From: Negativicutes bacterium | GTDB taxonomy: Bacteria; Bacillota_C; Negativicutes; Sporomusales_B; JARLHX01 | Direction: 5' to 3' | DNA length: 64,000 nucleotides | Assembly (NCBI GenBank): GCA_031292035.1 | Contig: JARLHX010000179.1 | Coordinates: 124,001 to 188,000 of the forward strand | Shown here: positions 16,709 through 25,076 of the stretch, one piece after another | Position numbering within the stretch: position 1 is the stretch's first letter | Layout of the letters: each line of letters opens with the position of its first letter | Notes under the pieces: generated by a model | Databases searched by the model: none | What the model saw: only the letters and a program-made list of their open reading frames with translations | Told to the model about the DNA's origin: nothing | Position numbers and translations under genes: made by a program

Positions 16709-16771
16709 GTGAACGAAAAGATGAAACGGCTTCAAGATGGTGCAATAACTATAACAACTATGGAGGGGTGA
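16709..16771 (+). CDS. 20-aa upstream ORF (leader peptide)
   Basis: GTG start with a strong AAGGAGG site seven bases upstream. It encodes a 20-residue peptide (NEKMKRLQDGAITITTMEG after the start) whose TGA overlaps the GGAGGGG ribosome site of the next gene. Translational coupling is likely; an independent peptide function is not evident. Confidence 0.5.
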   Translation: MNEKMKRLQDGAITITTMEG

Positions 16772-16773
16772 AA

Positions 16774-17619
16774 ATGAGAAAAATCTGGATAGGTATCCTG
16801 CTTAGCTTATTGATTATCGGTATATCTACCGCACCCGCTTTCGCCGCATCATTTGGCGGAAACTGGGCCTGTGACAAAGGCGTTTGGGTCTTTAACCTAC
16901 ATTTGGAGGAATCAGACGGCATTATTACAGGAAGGCATGTCGCCATTTCCGACTATGGAAGGCGGCTTGACGGAGTCGGAACCGAATCTCCCACTTTAGA
17001 CGGGTCCGTAAACGGCAATACCGCGATAATTAACTGGCACAGTACATACAGCCGGGCCGAAGGACAAGCAAAAATTACTATAGTCAACGAAAATACTATC
17101 CACTGGCAAATCACCGCTGTCACAATTGCAGATAGCTTCTACCTTCCCCGTGAAGCGTATCTAAAGCGGGTAACCTCGTTCGATAACCAGCCGCCCACTC
17201 CAATAGGAGAAGCCGATATATACCTAAAGGACAGGCCCATGCAAAACACCCGCTTCTCGTTTACCACGCCCATCAGCCAAGTCATCACTGTGCTCGGCAA
17301 TCCTACAAAGATTGATTACTTCAATTCCAATGGGGCTTTGCGGGGATATACCTACTACTGGCCCGATATTACTATCACCGCAGAGACCACCGGAAGGTTA
17401 TTGATTGTTACCGTTACCGATTATAACACCATGACGGCAAGGGGTATTGGAAGTGGTTCCTCTCCGTCCGTGGTAGAGCGTTTATACGGACCCCCGCAGC
17501 AAAAACAAATGGTAGATGGCAATGAAGCCTGGTTTTACTCCCTGCCCAACCGCGCCCTGCTGATCTTCGCATTTAACGAACAGCAGAGACTCCAGTTTTA
17601 TAGGTACTGGGCACTGTGA
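16774..17619 (+). CDS. Secreted protein of unknown function, element cargo
   Basis: 281 aa with a clear signal peptide (about 1-24, IGILLSLLIIGISTAPAFA). The mature N-terminal part (about 27-130) looks beta-rich (WACDKGVWVFNLHLEESDGIITGRHVAI). The C-terminal part (about 150-281) has a pattern of predicted short strands with TTPISQVITVLGNPTKIDYF, reminiscent of SmpA/OmlA-like domains. I do not recognise a family with confidence. The start ATG follows GGAGGGGTGAAA and is coupled to the short upstream ORF. The downstream gene probably shares its transcript. Confidence 0.75.
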   Translation: MRKIWIGILLSLLIIGISTAPAFAASFGGNWACDKGVWVFNLHLEESDGIITGRHVAISDYGRRLDGVGTESPTLDGSVNGNTAIINWHSTYSRAEGQAKITIVNENTIHWQITAVTIADSFYLPREAYLKRVTSFDNQPPTPIGEADIYLKDRPMQNTRFSFTTPISQVITVLGNPTKIDYFNSNGALRGYTYYWPDITITAETTGRLLIVTVTDYNTMTARGIGSGSSPSVVERLYGPPQQKQMVDGNEAWFYSLPNRALLIFAFNEQQRLQFYRYWAL

Positions 17620-17653
17620 AAATACACTATTACGCATACCGGGAGGAGGTAAC

Positions 17654-18529
17654 ATGAATAAACTGACCTGGCTCATTGAGAAAATACCTATACGGCTCTC
17701 GCTCCTTGTCATCATTATAGTCTGGACAATTGTATCTTCATTTTCAGCTACTGAGTTCAAAATCACAATGCTGCAAACGTTCGGACGTGATGACTCACTT
17801 TTGCGGATCGTGGAAGAAAATGCCGATACTGACGCCACACTTGCCATCAGGATTGCAAGGTCAATTGCCGTGACCGGACATCCTAGCAGTGTCGCGAGAC
17901 TATTTATGATACTCAGCAACCCTGACAAATCGATTTATCAAGACGTAGTATTAAAAGAAGCCTGTAATTTTCCTCCCCTCAACGGCTTGTACGTGCCTTT
18001 TGACACTACAGACCGAGCACTGCGGTTTGAGTTGGCCAAGATTGGCGTGGAGAGCGCTGAACCGTATCAGGCTTATAAGCACCTATTAAACCAGCAGGCT
18101 TTCCCAGCCCAAATTCCATACATAGAGAAAGTACTGATTTTTGCAGACTTGTATGCAAAGGACCAATCGGACGCCGAAAAACAGAAAGTAAAAGTGTTGA
18201 CGGATAAATTGAAGCGTTATGAGGACGAGCGTATAGCCATTCCAAAATTAGAAGCCGATATGAAGCAAATTCCGGAACTAAAAAAGAAATATTGGAGTAA
18301 CCTTGAGTTTGCCGCAAGTGCAGGGCTTGATTATCTTCGATATAAAAACATAGGGATGACATACGAGGCTAACAAGGCTTACAATGGCAGTATACGAGCT
18401 CAGGAAAGTGCAGAAGAGACGCAGCGCAAGATAGACTCGATTGAGTTCAGCGCAATTCAATATCCTTCTCGGCGTGATAATTTCATTCGCCTGAGTCAGG
18501 AGATTCAAACTCTCCTGCGGGACTTGTAA
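17654..18529 (+). CDS. Membrane-anchored helical protein of unknown function, element cargo
   Basis: 291 aa. One N-terminal membrane anchor (about 14-36, IRLSLLVIIIVWTIVSSFSAT), then a mostly helical extracytoplasmic region with charged, coiled-coil-like stretches (about 180-230, KQKVKVLTDKLKRYEDERIAIPKLEADMKQIPELKKKY). No known family recognised. It starts after GGGAGGAGGTAAC, 34 bp after the secreted protein gene, so the two are probably co-expressed. Confidence 0.72.
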   Translation: MNKLTWLIEKIPIRLSLLVIIIVWTIVSSFSATEFKITMLQTFGRDDSLLRIVEENADTDATLAIRIARSIAVTGHPSSVARLFMILSNPDKSIYQDVVLKEACNFPPLNGLYVPFDTTDRALRFELAKIGVESAEPYQAYKHLLNQQAFPAQIPYIEKVLIFADLYAKDQSDAEKQKVKVLTDKLKRYEDERIAIPKLEADMKQIPELKKKYWSNLEFAASAGLDYLRYKNIGMTYEANKAYNGSIRAQESAEETQRKIDSIEFSAIQYPSRRDNFIRLSQEIQTLLRDL

Positions 18530-18578
18530 GTAGTGGTTATAATGACCACCGCCCTCCCTTAAAATTTTCTGTCTAAAA

Positions 18579-18624
18579 AAGAACCAGCGCCAAGCTTTCG
18601 TAGCTAAGCGACTGGCTCTTTTTT
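18579..18624. terminator. Terminator after the cargo pair
   Basis: AGAACCAG-CGC...GCG-ACTGGCTCT stem with an AGCT-ttcg-TAGCT tip, followed by TTTTTT on the plus strand. Confidence 0.85.
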
Positions 18625-18687
18625 ATGCGGATTTGCCTCTATTATCCTAGGATATCTACGTGCCGTAGCTTTCAGATCTTCATCCTT

Positions 18688-18795
18688 CCCCGCTTAGTCG
18701 GGGTCAAGCCAGAGGAGGCGCTTCGGCGGCAGGTCTTTGACCGAAGGGTCGTGTGTTTGCATGCGACGCAACCCAAGTCTTTTTTATTATTCCTG
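18688..18795 (+). other. GC-rich, hairpin-rich segment before the ferritin-like gene
   Basis: Contains CCCCG/CGGGG, GGTC/GACC and GGGT/ACCC pairings ending in GTCTTTTTTATT. It may be a structured 5' leader. No known riboswitch consensus was recognised. Confidence 0.3.
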
Positions 18796-18879
18796 CTGGC
18801 GATATGCTCAACAGCACCACTCCAGGCATAGTCTCATAAATTGTACTATGCCTATTTTGTCACCGGGAGTGATCGACAC

Positions 18880-19401
18880 TTGAACCATATGAATGATTTT
18901 TCACTATCGCAGGCCTACCCCGTCCCCAGGGTGGCCGAAGAAAATCGCTACTATGCTATGCTGTTGCTGGAGGATTACGCCGGAGCCGCCGGTGAGCTGA
19001 CCGCCGTTACACAATACATGTATCATTCCATTTGCCTGAATAATGACAATTGCGAGGTTGCAGCCCTGTCCAGACAAATTGCCATTGCAGAAATGCGGCA
19101 TGTTGAACTGCTAGGGAAAACGATTGAGTTGCTTGGCGTCCCTCCCACGTTTCGCTGTGTTCATCACAACACAAGTGATTTTTGGACCGCCAAATACGTG
19201 TATTACGGCAGTGATATTGCTGATCGGTTGTCTGCTGATATAGCGAAAGAAGCCGCTGTGATACATAATTACAACCTGCACCTAAAAATAATTGATGATC
19301 CATTTATAAAGAATTTACTGAAGAGAATTCTGCTCGACGAGGAACTCCACTTACGTCTATTCCAGCAAGCCAAGGATTCGCTTAGCAATAAATTGTACTA
19401 A
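18880..19401 (+). CDS. Ferritin-like di-iron protein
   Basis: About 173 aa. Four-helix-bundle pattern with two carboxylate/His pairs: Glu in GAAGELTAV with the ExxH of AEMRHVELL, and Glu in KEAAVIHNY with the ExxH of DEELHLRLF. This suggests a di-iron or di-manganese centre of the rubrerythrin/ferritin-like group; no rubredoxin domain is present. It may be an oxidase, peroxidase or coat-associated protein. I favour the TTG start at 18880 (GGGAGTGAT site); the ATG at 18889 is possible. It is cargo of the mobile element. Confidence 0.75.
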   Translation: MNHMNDFSLSQAYPVPRVAEENRYYAMLLLEDYAGAAGELTAVTQYMYHSICLNNDNCEVAALSRQIAIAEMRHVELLGKTIELLGVPPTFRCVHHNTSDFWTAKYVYYGSDIADRLSADIAKEAAVIHNYNLHLKIIDDPFIKNLLKRILLDEELHLRLFQQAKDSLSNKLY

Positions 19402-19445
19402 TAATAAACCAACGCACGGAACTCACCTGCGATTTAAAACCCTGA

Positions 19446-19488
19446 ACCGGTCGAAGGGTTCATTGCCCAACGACCGGTCTCTTTGTTT
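19446..19488. terminator. Bidirectional terminator between convergent genes
   Basis: ACCGGTCG pairs with CGACCGGT, followed by a T-rich stretch. Confidence 0.7.
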
Positions 19489-19784
19489 CACCTTTCTTCC
19501 GGCAGAAGCATCGTACTATATTCCCCATCGTCAATGACGTACACCTTGATCAGGAGTGGCCTTGCCACATTATCGAATACATATTCCGCCCTGTAGGCAG
19601 GGACCTCCTGGCTGTGAACTAGTTTCTGCCCCGTCCTATCGCCCTTTTGCAGTTCAAACACCTGCAAGTAATCTGGCTTTACCTCGGCCTGCATCCTATC
19701 AATTAAGTGCCATAGGTATCTTTGTACATCCGGCGGCACCTGCCGCATGACTCCACTGGTCACATACTTGGCACCGTCAAACAT
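19488..19784 (-). CDS. DUF960 family protein
   Basis: 98 aa matching the DUF960 pattern: MFDGAKYVTSGVM near the start, QRYLWHLIDRM, DYLQVFELQ, KLVHSQEVPAYRAEYVF and IKVYVIDDGEYSTMLLPEER. The molecular role is unknown; the family is common in Gram-positive phages and elements. It is the last gene of a five-gene minus-strand operon and overlaps the upstream gene by 8 bp. Confidence 0.8.
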   Translation of the reverse strand: MFDGAKYVTSGVMRQVPPDVQRYLWHLIDRMQAEVKPDYLQVFELQKGDRTGQKLVHSQEVPAYRAEYVFDNVARPLLIKVYVIDDGEYSTMLLPEER

Positions 19785-20007
19785 GACCGCCTACCTTTTT
19801 ACAGATCAACGCTGCCAGTCGAAGTCCGTCAGCCAGACCCTGAATATAGATGGCATCCCGCTCCACTGACTCCCTGGCGTTGATTTTCTCGTCATCACTT
19901 AATCCTGCATATGTCGCTTCCGGCATATCGAGGATCGCGGTGAACTCCTTGGCCCTCCCAACCCGTCTGCCGACGAAAACAACAAGGTCTTTCATGAAAC
20001 CGTCCAT
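19777..20007 (-). CDS. Small hypothetical protein of the recombination operon
   Basis: 76 aa, helical, no recognised family (EFTAILDMPEATYAGLSDDEKINARESVERDAIYIQGLADGLRLAALI). The start follows GGGGGTAG. Tight packing between the neighbours supports it as a real gene. Confidence 0.7.
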   Translation of the reverse strand: MDGFMKDLVVFVGRRVGRAKEFTAILDMPEATYAGLSDDEKINARESVERDAIYIQGLADGLRLAALICKKVGGHV

Positions 20008-20022
20008 CAGCTACTACCCCCG

Positions 20023-20493
20023 CTATGCCGTTTTCCCCACCTTGGCCAAAACCTCCGGGTGCTGTTCAAGATAAGCCTTGGCCGCTATCTTCGCTTCATT
20101 GTCTTTGCCGGTGTAGTTCGCGGCCAACCAAAGCAATTTCTGGGCGGGAAGAGCTTTTATTGGCCCTTTGTACGTTTTCCAGGAAATTTCGTATTCGCCG
20201 GGGTCTTCGGCTAGTTGCTGGTTTTCCGTCTTCGCCCTTTCTGGAGCATCAGGGCATACCACGTTATACCCGGCAATTGTCAATGCTCGACTTATAGCCA
20301 ACTCTTCGCTTTTATTCAATTCCGGTTCAGCGCTGCGGGCATGCCCTGTGGCGATTGGCTTTGCATCATCCTTACCGGAAAACACCTGAGCTTTCACCAG
20401 CACTCCAGTCCCCAATACGGTCACGCCAGTCTCAATTCTCCCCTCGGGGTGACTTTGCCAGAACGCTTTCAGCGCGCGCCTTACCTCGTCCAT
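20023..20493 (-). CDS. Possible single-strand annealing-type protein (uncertain)
   Basis: 156 aa. The segment KPIATGHARSAEPELNKSEELAISRALTIAGYN resembles the A-T-G-A ... RALxxxGY pattern of ERF-like annealing proteins, and the neighbour is a Cas4-like nuclease, a usual partner in phage recombination modules. The protein is shorter than typical ERF proteins and the C-terminal helical part is not recognised. Start follows AGGAGGAATAAAT, two bases after the previous stop. Confidence 0.5.
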   Translation of the reverse strand: MDEVRRALKAFWQSHPEGRIETGVTVLGTGVLVKAQVFSGKDDAKPIATGHARSAEPELNKSEELAISRALTIAGYNVVCPDAPERAKTENQQLAEDPGEYEISWKTYKGPIKALPAQKLLWLAANYTGKDNEAKIAAKAYLEQHPEVLAKVGKTA

Positions 20494-20495
20494 AT

Positions 20496-21395
20496 TTATT
20501 CCTCCTGCTTATCGTGCTTGTCAGCACGGTTTTTTACTTTTAGGCCGTAATCACAAAAGTCATTGACCTCGCAAAAATCCAGGCACTTTTTATCTCCCGT
20601 CCAGCGTTCCCTGCTATTGCAAAGAGGAGGTGCTATCCTGTGTTTCAGTGCCAGCTCCAGGAGGACGGCTTTATACCCCAAATAACGGTTGATCCAACGG
20701 TCGTTGATCCTGTTAACCGGGATGAGGTATACAGCCTTGTCAAGCCCATACTCAGCAGTTGCCCTTGCCCCACTGTTCCGGCAGATTGCCTGGACAACCA
20801 TTTTGGATACCGACTGACCCTGACTTTCTAGCAACATGCGATAGGAATTCATCTGCACCGCCCAGTCGAGTGTGCGCCTAGCGCCTCCAGTTCGCCACTC
20901 TTTCTTTGTTTTAGGCTGACCTTTGCGCTTGCCGCTCTTGAATATCTCGCTAGTTGGTACATCCGCTTTATACAGCCCCAGCGCTTTAGCTATCTTGGAA
21001 GCTGAGGTCGTTTTAATATCTGCCAGGGTATTGTCGTCATCAAGGACTGCACCGTACAGATCGTATTTGCCCGAACACCATTCACCAAAAATGCGATTCT
21101 CACAATGGATATCTTGCGCATGGCCTTCATGAACTGCGTGAATACCGCTTCCCCAGAGGGCACTTATCCTGGCTTGCGGATCCACGGCATAGTCGGTCGT
21201 CTTCTTCAGGTAGGTCTCCCTCGTGCCAGAAATCAGCTCCGTAACGGAGAATCCGGCCAGATCCCGATTTAGCGATGCTGCGATCGAGCGCAGGGTCGGC
21301 AACAACATACAGCGTGCTACTTTCGGGCATTGTTCCAAACACTCGGCAATTTTTACGACCATTCCGCCAGGGCAGATAAACCATTTTGCAGGCAT
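20496..21395 (-). CDS. PD-(D/E)XK nuclease, Cas4-like
   Basis: 299 aa. The nuclease core has GAVLDDDNTLADIKTTS (Asp, then D-x-K) preceded by a GxxxHxxHEGHA helix-like segment, and a later conserved Gln/Tyr stretch (DWAVQMNSYRMLLE). C-terminal cysteines (PPLC, KKC, DFC, DFC) fit the Fe-S cluster of Cas4/AddB nucleases. An extra N-terminal Cys group (CPGG, CLEQCPKVARC) is notable. It probably resects DNA ends for recombination. I start at MPAKWF, seven bases after the DUF932 stop, preceded by GAGGTAC. Confidence 0.75.
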   Translation of the reverse strand: MPAKWFICPGGMVVKIAECLEQCPKVARCMLLPTLRSIAASLNRDLAGFSVTELISGTRETYLKKTTDYAVDPQARISALWGSGIHAVHEGHAQDIHCENRIFGEWCSGKYDLYGAVLDDDNTLADIKTTSASKIAKALGLYKADVPTSEIFKSGKRKGQPKTKKEWRTGGARRTLDWAVQMNSYRMLLESQGQSVSKMVVQAICRNSGARATAEYGLDKAVYLIPVNRINDRWINRYLGYKAVLLELALKHRIAPPLCNSRERWTGDKKCLDFCEVNDFCDYGLKVKNRADKHDKQEE

Positions 21396-21402
21396 AAGTA
21401 CC

Positions 21403-22467
21403 TCACGCCGCTTCGGCGATTTTCCGCCAATCGGGCTGAGGAAGAACCAAAAGCTGGCCGCCAAAACGCTCCAACTCTGTCGCACGGTCGTAATTGGGTG
21501 AATCCTGTGCCGTTCTCGTTACCGCGTTCACCAAACCGTAACCAGACAGGTCGCCTCCCTGGATAAGATGCCGGAAGATGCCGCTCCGTTCCACCTGGCT
21601 GAACTGAAACCTTTCACTCAGCACTTCCACTGCTTTGATGGGATCACCCTCGATCTGCCGTTCGGTAGCCAGGCGCATGCTATCGACTATCAGGCCGAAC
21701 TTGGCTTTGTCGAAAGCGGCTTTTACCGTGTCCTGGACCTTCAGGAGGAAGGCCCTGTCATCCGCCTCCAACGTCTCATCACGGAAAAGCTCTAAAGCTT
21801 CCTCTTCTTCACTAGCGGCAATGCGTCCGATGTGGTATTTGCGTTGGCTGTAATCGGCGGCGATGAGACCGTTGGTGCAGACAAGCCGATAGACCAGCGG
21901 CTCAATTTTCAAAGCACCGAGACCTACTTCGCTGTTACTGATGACTATGCCCGATTGCACTACGTCGCCGCGCTTTACCTCAAGTTCCATTCGCTTGTTG
22001 ATCACCTTAATATACATCCGCCGCTCGGTCACCTCGCAGCTGACTACTTGAACCCCTCGAGCATCGGCCAGCAGAGGTAGCACAGCACCGGCGAGCTCGT
22101 AGTTATCAATCCTTCGGTATCGATTAGAGAGAAAGGCTCTCGCCTGCCCGTCCATGGTTCTGACCATCCGCGTCTCGGGATTCTGACGGAACCAGGCGTT
22201 GACATTTTCGTCCAATAGACCGGGTATTTCAGCTTTCATTCTGTCGTAATACCCCGCTGGTATTTTGAGTCTGTCGGCGATCTGCCGGGTGGCGATATCG
22301 TTGATACCCAGACTTTCTGTGTCGCCGTTGATGGGGATGTTGAGGCGGCTTACTCCGCCTGTCGTTTCCATACGCATTAGCCTGGTGTCCACGAGGTAAT
22401 CTTTCTTCGCTTTAGCCTGACGCTCCAGTTCCCTGGCCAAGCTGCCCAATGTTTTTCCTGTCTTCAT
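21403..22467 (-). CDS. DUF932 domain protein (phage/plasmid-like)
   Basis: 354 aa. It has the DUF932 pattern: LKIPAGYYDRM, FLSNRYRRIDNYELAGAVLPLL, GIVISNSEVGLGALKIEPLVYRLVCTNGLI, then helical C-terminal segments and DSPNYDRATELERFGGQLL. The family is found in phages and plasmids near recombination genes; biochemical activity is unknown. Start follows GAGGGGGTACCGCAA, shortly after a 17-residue Trp-rich upstream ORF. It leads an operon with the Cas4-like nuclease and three further genes. Confidence 0.82.
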   Translation of the reverse strand: MKTGKTLGSLARELERQAKAKKDYLVDTRLMRMETTGGVSRLNIPINGDTESLGINDIATRQIADRLKIPAGYYDRMKAEIPGLLDENVNAWFRQNPETRMVRTMDGQARAFLSNRYRRIDNYELAGAVLPLLADARGVQVVSCEVTERRMYIKVINKRMELEVKRGDVVQSGIVISNSEVGLGALKIEPLVYRLVCTNGLIAADYSQRKYHIGRIAASEEEEALELFRDETLEADDRAFLLKVQDTVKAAFDKAKFGLIVDSMRLATERQIEGDPIKAVEVLSERFQFSQVERSGIFRHLIQGGDLSGYGLVNAVTRTAQDSPNYDRATELERFGGQLLVLPQPDWRKIAEAA

Positions 22468-22489
22468 TTGCGGTACCCCCTCACTCGTA

Positions 22490-22543
22490 TTAGGTAATCC
22501 AGGAACTCGACCACGATCCGAAATAGTTTTGGATAGACCACAT
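22490..22543 (-). CDS. 17-aa Trp-rich upstream ORF
   Basis: ATG preceded by GGAAGGAGGCAACA encodes MWSIQNYFGSWSSSWIT, with three Trp in 17 residues, ending 22 bp before the DUF932 start. The ribosome site is the strongest of the operon. It may be a leader peptide or a small protein; the length is too short to judge by composition. Confidence 0.45.
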   Translation of the reverse strand: MWSIQNYFGSWSSSWIT

Positions 22544-22713
22544 TGTTGCCTCCTTCCGCTGAAAATGACGAAAAGACCCGCCGTTGATAGCGAGTCCTTT
22601 ACACCTACACTTATGACATTTGCACAGGCTGAATTTAGCTGGTGACATTCTAAGTCTTGGAGATAGTGGAACAAGGACTTTGCACGCGAGCCTTGCCTCT
22701 GCTATACTACGCA

Positions 22714-22729
22714 CTCCATGTGCATGGAG
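22714..22729. promoter_or_regulatory. Inverted repeat upstream of the recombination operon
   Basis: CTCCATG-TG-CATGGAG, perfect 7-bp arms, close to a TAGTATAGC sequence on the minus strand that may be a -10 box. Candidate operator. Confidence 0.4.
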
Positions 22730-22784
22730 GTTCCATTAAAGGTGCGAAAAGAAAACCGTCTGCTACTTCCATTTATCGCAAAAA

Positions 22785-22824
22785 CAAAAATAGGCCAGCC
22801 TCTCATTTGAGAAACCGGCCTATA
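22785..22824 (-). terminator. Terminator of the LysM protein gene
   Basis: ATAGGCCGGTTTCTC pairs with GAGAGGCTGGCCTAT, followed by TTTTTGTTTTT on the minus strand. Confidence 0.85.
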
Positions 22825-22892
22825 TAATAAAAACACTCTTATCGTTGCGAAAACGAAAGAGGTCTTAGCTTTACTCATCCATTTATTATAGC

Positions 22893-24251
22893 TTAAGCTA
22901 AATCACTGCTAACCACAGGAAAATCACCGCTACCCTGCATTTCAGTAATTGTTTTATTAGTTGCAGTTTGGATCACCTCGTTCTGTATAAGAAGATTTTG
23001 AGAATCATATGGGTGCGGTCTTCCAGCGGCATCAACCCTCCATAATACTCCATTAGGATTATAGTCTAATCTAAAATTGTAATCAATATCTTGGCTATTT
23101 AGTGTCGCGTCAATAAACGCAGGATTAGTGGGTCCTAAAATTGTTTGAAAATTATATTGGAATTTTTGAGCAAATGTTGCTGAGGTAAAATCAACTTGAC
23201 TAGTTTGGCCGGATGCCGCAGAAACCGGAGTATTGTTGGTGATAGACGACACGCTTGGACTGCTAGTCGCTACTACAAGCCGTTGCCCAACCTGAATTGC
23301 CCCAGGATCGGTATTGTTTGTTGTTTGCAAGGTGGACGTCGGAACCCCTGTCGTTTGCTGAATACCCCAATACGTAGTGCCGTTTCCAGCGATACATACC
23401 AAGGATTCTCCAGGTTTGAGATTTCTGGCAGCTGTTGACAATTCATCGGAGCCAACCGCTCTCCGAGTGTCGGCCGTTTCAATATAGTATGTTTCCGAGT
23501 AATTAGAAAGAGCAACGTCTTTTGAATTATTATTGGTAACCGCTTTATAAAAGCTACTGTTTGGCGTACCGAGTGAACCAACAAAATCGTGCCCACTTTT
23601 TATATTGTTTGGATTGTTAGGATTATTTCCCTTTTCGCCAGACACATCTTTAGGTGGCCAGCTTAAACCAGCTGTAGCTACGTTAACTATCCCCCCAGCT
23701 ATTATGCTTTCATCTTTGGTAATACCCATAAGATTACTTGCTGCTCCGTATGTAAAACTAGCAACTGAAGTAAACGAAATAACAAACGTGCGACCATTTG
23801 TTCCACCATAAGATGTTTGCAGATCATCTATTCCTTTGCCTGGCCAGAAGCCGTCACGCATAACTCCGTATAAAAAATCCGAACGTTTATTGGGTTCCAC
23901 AGCAAGCATCTGTTGCGACAATCCTTTATATTTCGCTATAAAGTCTTCTAAATAAAAATCATACGGTGCTATATAGAGGTTACCTATTGGGTTGCCAAGT
24001 GGATTATCAACAGCATTTCGTACATATTCTCCGTTATAAGTTAAGAACTTTGCATGTACAGGATTAAGGTTTCTATCTAACTCATAAAAACTATCTGTAT
24101 TAAAATTAGCATCCAGAGTTTCAAAGCGGACCCACGTCCCGTCCGCTTGTTGTCTCATTACATAATTTCCATCATACTTCACATAGTATCCTTGACTAAC
24201 ACCGGCGATGCCTGAACTCCCTTCTTTTCTGTCATACGTAAACTGTCCCAT
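22893..24251 (-). CDS. LysM-containing protein, possible Ntox44-like toxin
   Basis: 452 aa, no signal peptide. Residues about 90-185 contain FLYGVMRDGFWPGKGIDDLQ and FTYGAASNLMGITKDESIIAGG, which resemble the W-K and NFxYGaxGxxxGi...l..GAG pattern of Ntox44-type polymorphic toxins; this is a weak match by eye. Residues about 285-335 (GESLVCIAGNGTTYWGIQQTTGVPTSTLQTTNN, VGQRLVV) match a LysM fold. The C-terminal 110 residues are unrecognised. Start follows AGGAGGGTAAAATT. The adjacent small membrane protein could be an immunity protein. Function is inferred. Confidence 0.55.
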   Translation of the reverse strand: MGQFTYDRKEGSSGIAGVSQGYYVKYDGNYVMRQQADGTWVRFETLDANFNTDSFYELDRNLNPVHAKFLTYNGEYVRNAVDNPLGNPIGNLYIAPYDFYLEDFIAKYKGLSQQMLAVEPNKRSDFLYGVMRDGFWPGKGIDDLQTSYGGTNGRTFVISFTSVASFTYGAASNLMGITKDESIIAGGIVNVATAGLSWPPKDVSGEKGNNPNNPNNIKSGHDFVGSLGTPNSSFYKAVTNNNSKDVALSNYSETYYIETADTRRAVGSDELSTAARNLKPGESLVCIAGNGTTYWGIQQTTGVPTSTLQTTNNTDPGAIQVGQRLVVATSSPSVSSITNNTPVSAASGQTSQVDFTSATFAQKFQYNFQTILGPTNPAFIDATLNSQDIDYNFRLDYNPNGVLWRVDAAGRPHPYDSQNLLIQNEVIQTATNKTITEMQGSGDFPVVSSDLA

Positions 24252-24314
24252 AATTTTACCCTCCTAAAATATTCGTTTTATATTACGATAGCATCTGATA
24301 AAAATGTAATAGGA

Positions 24315-24365
24315 ATAAAAAATTTCCCGACCCGGAAATATACTTTCCGAAATACTCGGGAAATT
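24315..24365 (-). terminator. Terminator of the membrane protein gene
   Basis: Minus strand AATTTCCCGA pairs with TCGGGAAATT, followed by TTTT. Confidence 0.65.
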
Positions 24366-24444
24366 CTCGGCCAACAACCATAACTGTCCAGCCCTTGCCA
24401 AACTAAAATTATACGGCAGGGAATTTAAAGTCCTTCTCCCATAC

Positions 24445-24912
24445 TCAATTCTTTGGGGTGCGACTACTCCACCACCAGCAACCAACCACGACTGGCATTT
24501 GCATAAGTGAGAATCCCAGGAAATCCATGTAGGTAACCGGATTGGGTCCATTTACTATTTCTGGGTAAAGAAAAACTACAGGTGCAGATAGCAAAAGCAT
24601 AATAAAAAGGCTGTAGAATGGCACGCATCCCCAAATCCGTTGTGAAACCACGGCAATAATAGCATTTAATACTACTGGAAGCATATCTAAATATAAGGTC
24701 CGCAACAGGGCGACGATGGGAAACCATCGCATAAGATATAGTGCATCATATTGAGAGCGATACGGATTATAATGAAAAAAATCAATCCAAACGACTCTTA
24801 AAACATCGAATACGATATTCACCGCAAAATTCAGGATGAAACCGCCAACAATAAAGATTAATAATGTTCTCTTCATACTTGAAGTTAAGTTAGTTGTCAA
24901 TTCCTTCTCCAC
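24445..24912 (-). CDS. Small membrane protein, possible immunity protein
   Basis: 155 aa with about four membrane segments (TLLIFIVGGFILNFAVNIVFDVL, LLRTLYLDMLPVVLNAIIAVV, FYSLFIMLLLSAPVVFLY, LGFSLMQMPVVVGCWWW). Family not recognised. The GTG at 24912 has an AAAGGAG site at good spacing; upstream TTG starts lack one. It lies upstream of the LysM protein with its own promoter and terminator, so the immunity idea rests only on adjacency. Confidence 0.6.
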   Translation of the reverse strand: MEKELTTNLTSSMKRTLLIFIVGGFILNFAVNIVFDVLRVVWIDFFHYNPYRSQYDALYLMRWFPIVALLRTLYLDMLPVVLNAIIAVVSQRIWGCVPFYSLFIMLLLSAPVVFLYPEIVNGPNPVTYMDFLGFSLMQMPVVVGCWWWSSRTPKN

Positions 24913-25047
24913 TAATAGCACTCCTTTTGTCAGTATAACCGCTGCTTCACCGTCGCCAGAAGCGTAGACTTTGATGTTAACAGTTCTGCTCAAGTTTTCT
25001 ACGTTTAATTATCAGCCGCAACATCATTTCCACGATATTCCATTTGA

Positions 25048-25076
25048 ATTGTACCCCAAATAATAACCTAATGCAA
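25048..25076 (-). promoter_or_regulatory. Sigma-A promoter of the membrane protein gene
   Basis: TTGCAT (25071-25076) and TACAAT (25048-25053), 17-bp spacer, minus strand. Bases 24913-25047 would be 5' leader; 25077-25284 hold nothing I can name. Confidence 0.65.

Noticed and set aside
18625..18831. 68-aa plus-strand frame
   Set aside because: Covers the GC-rich hairpin segment and lacks a ribosome site.
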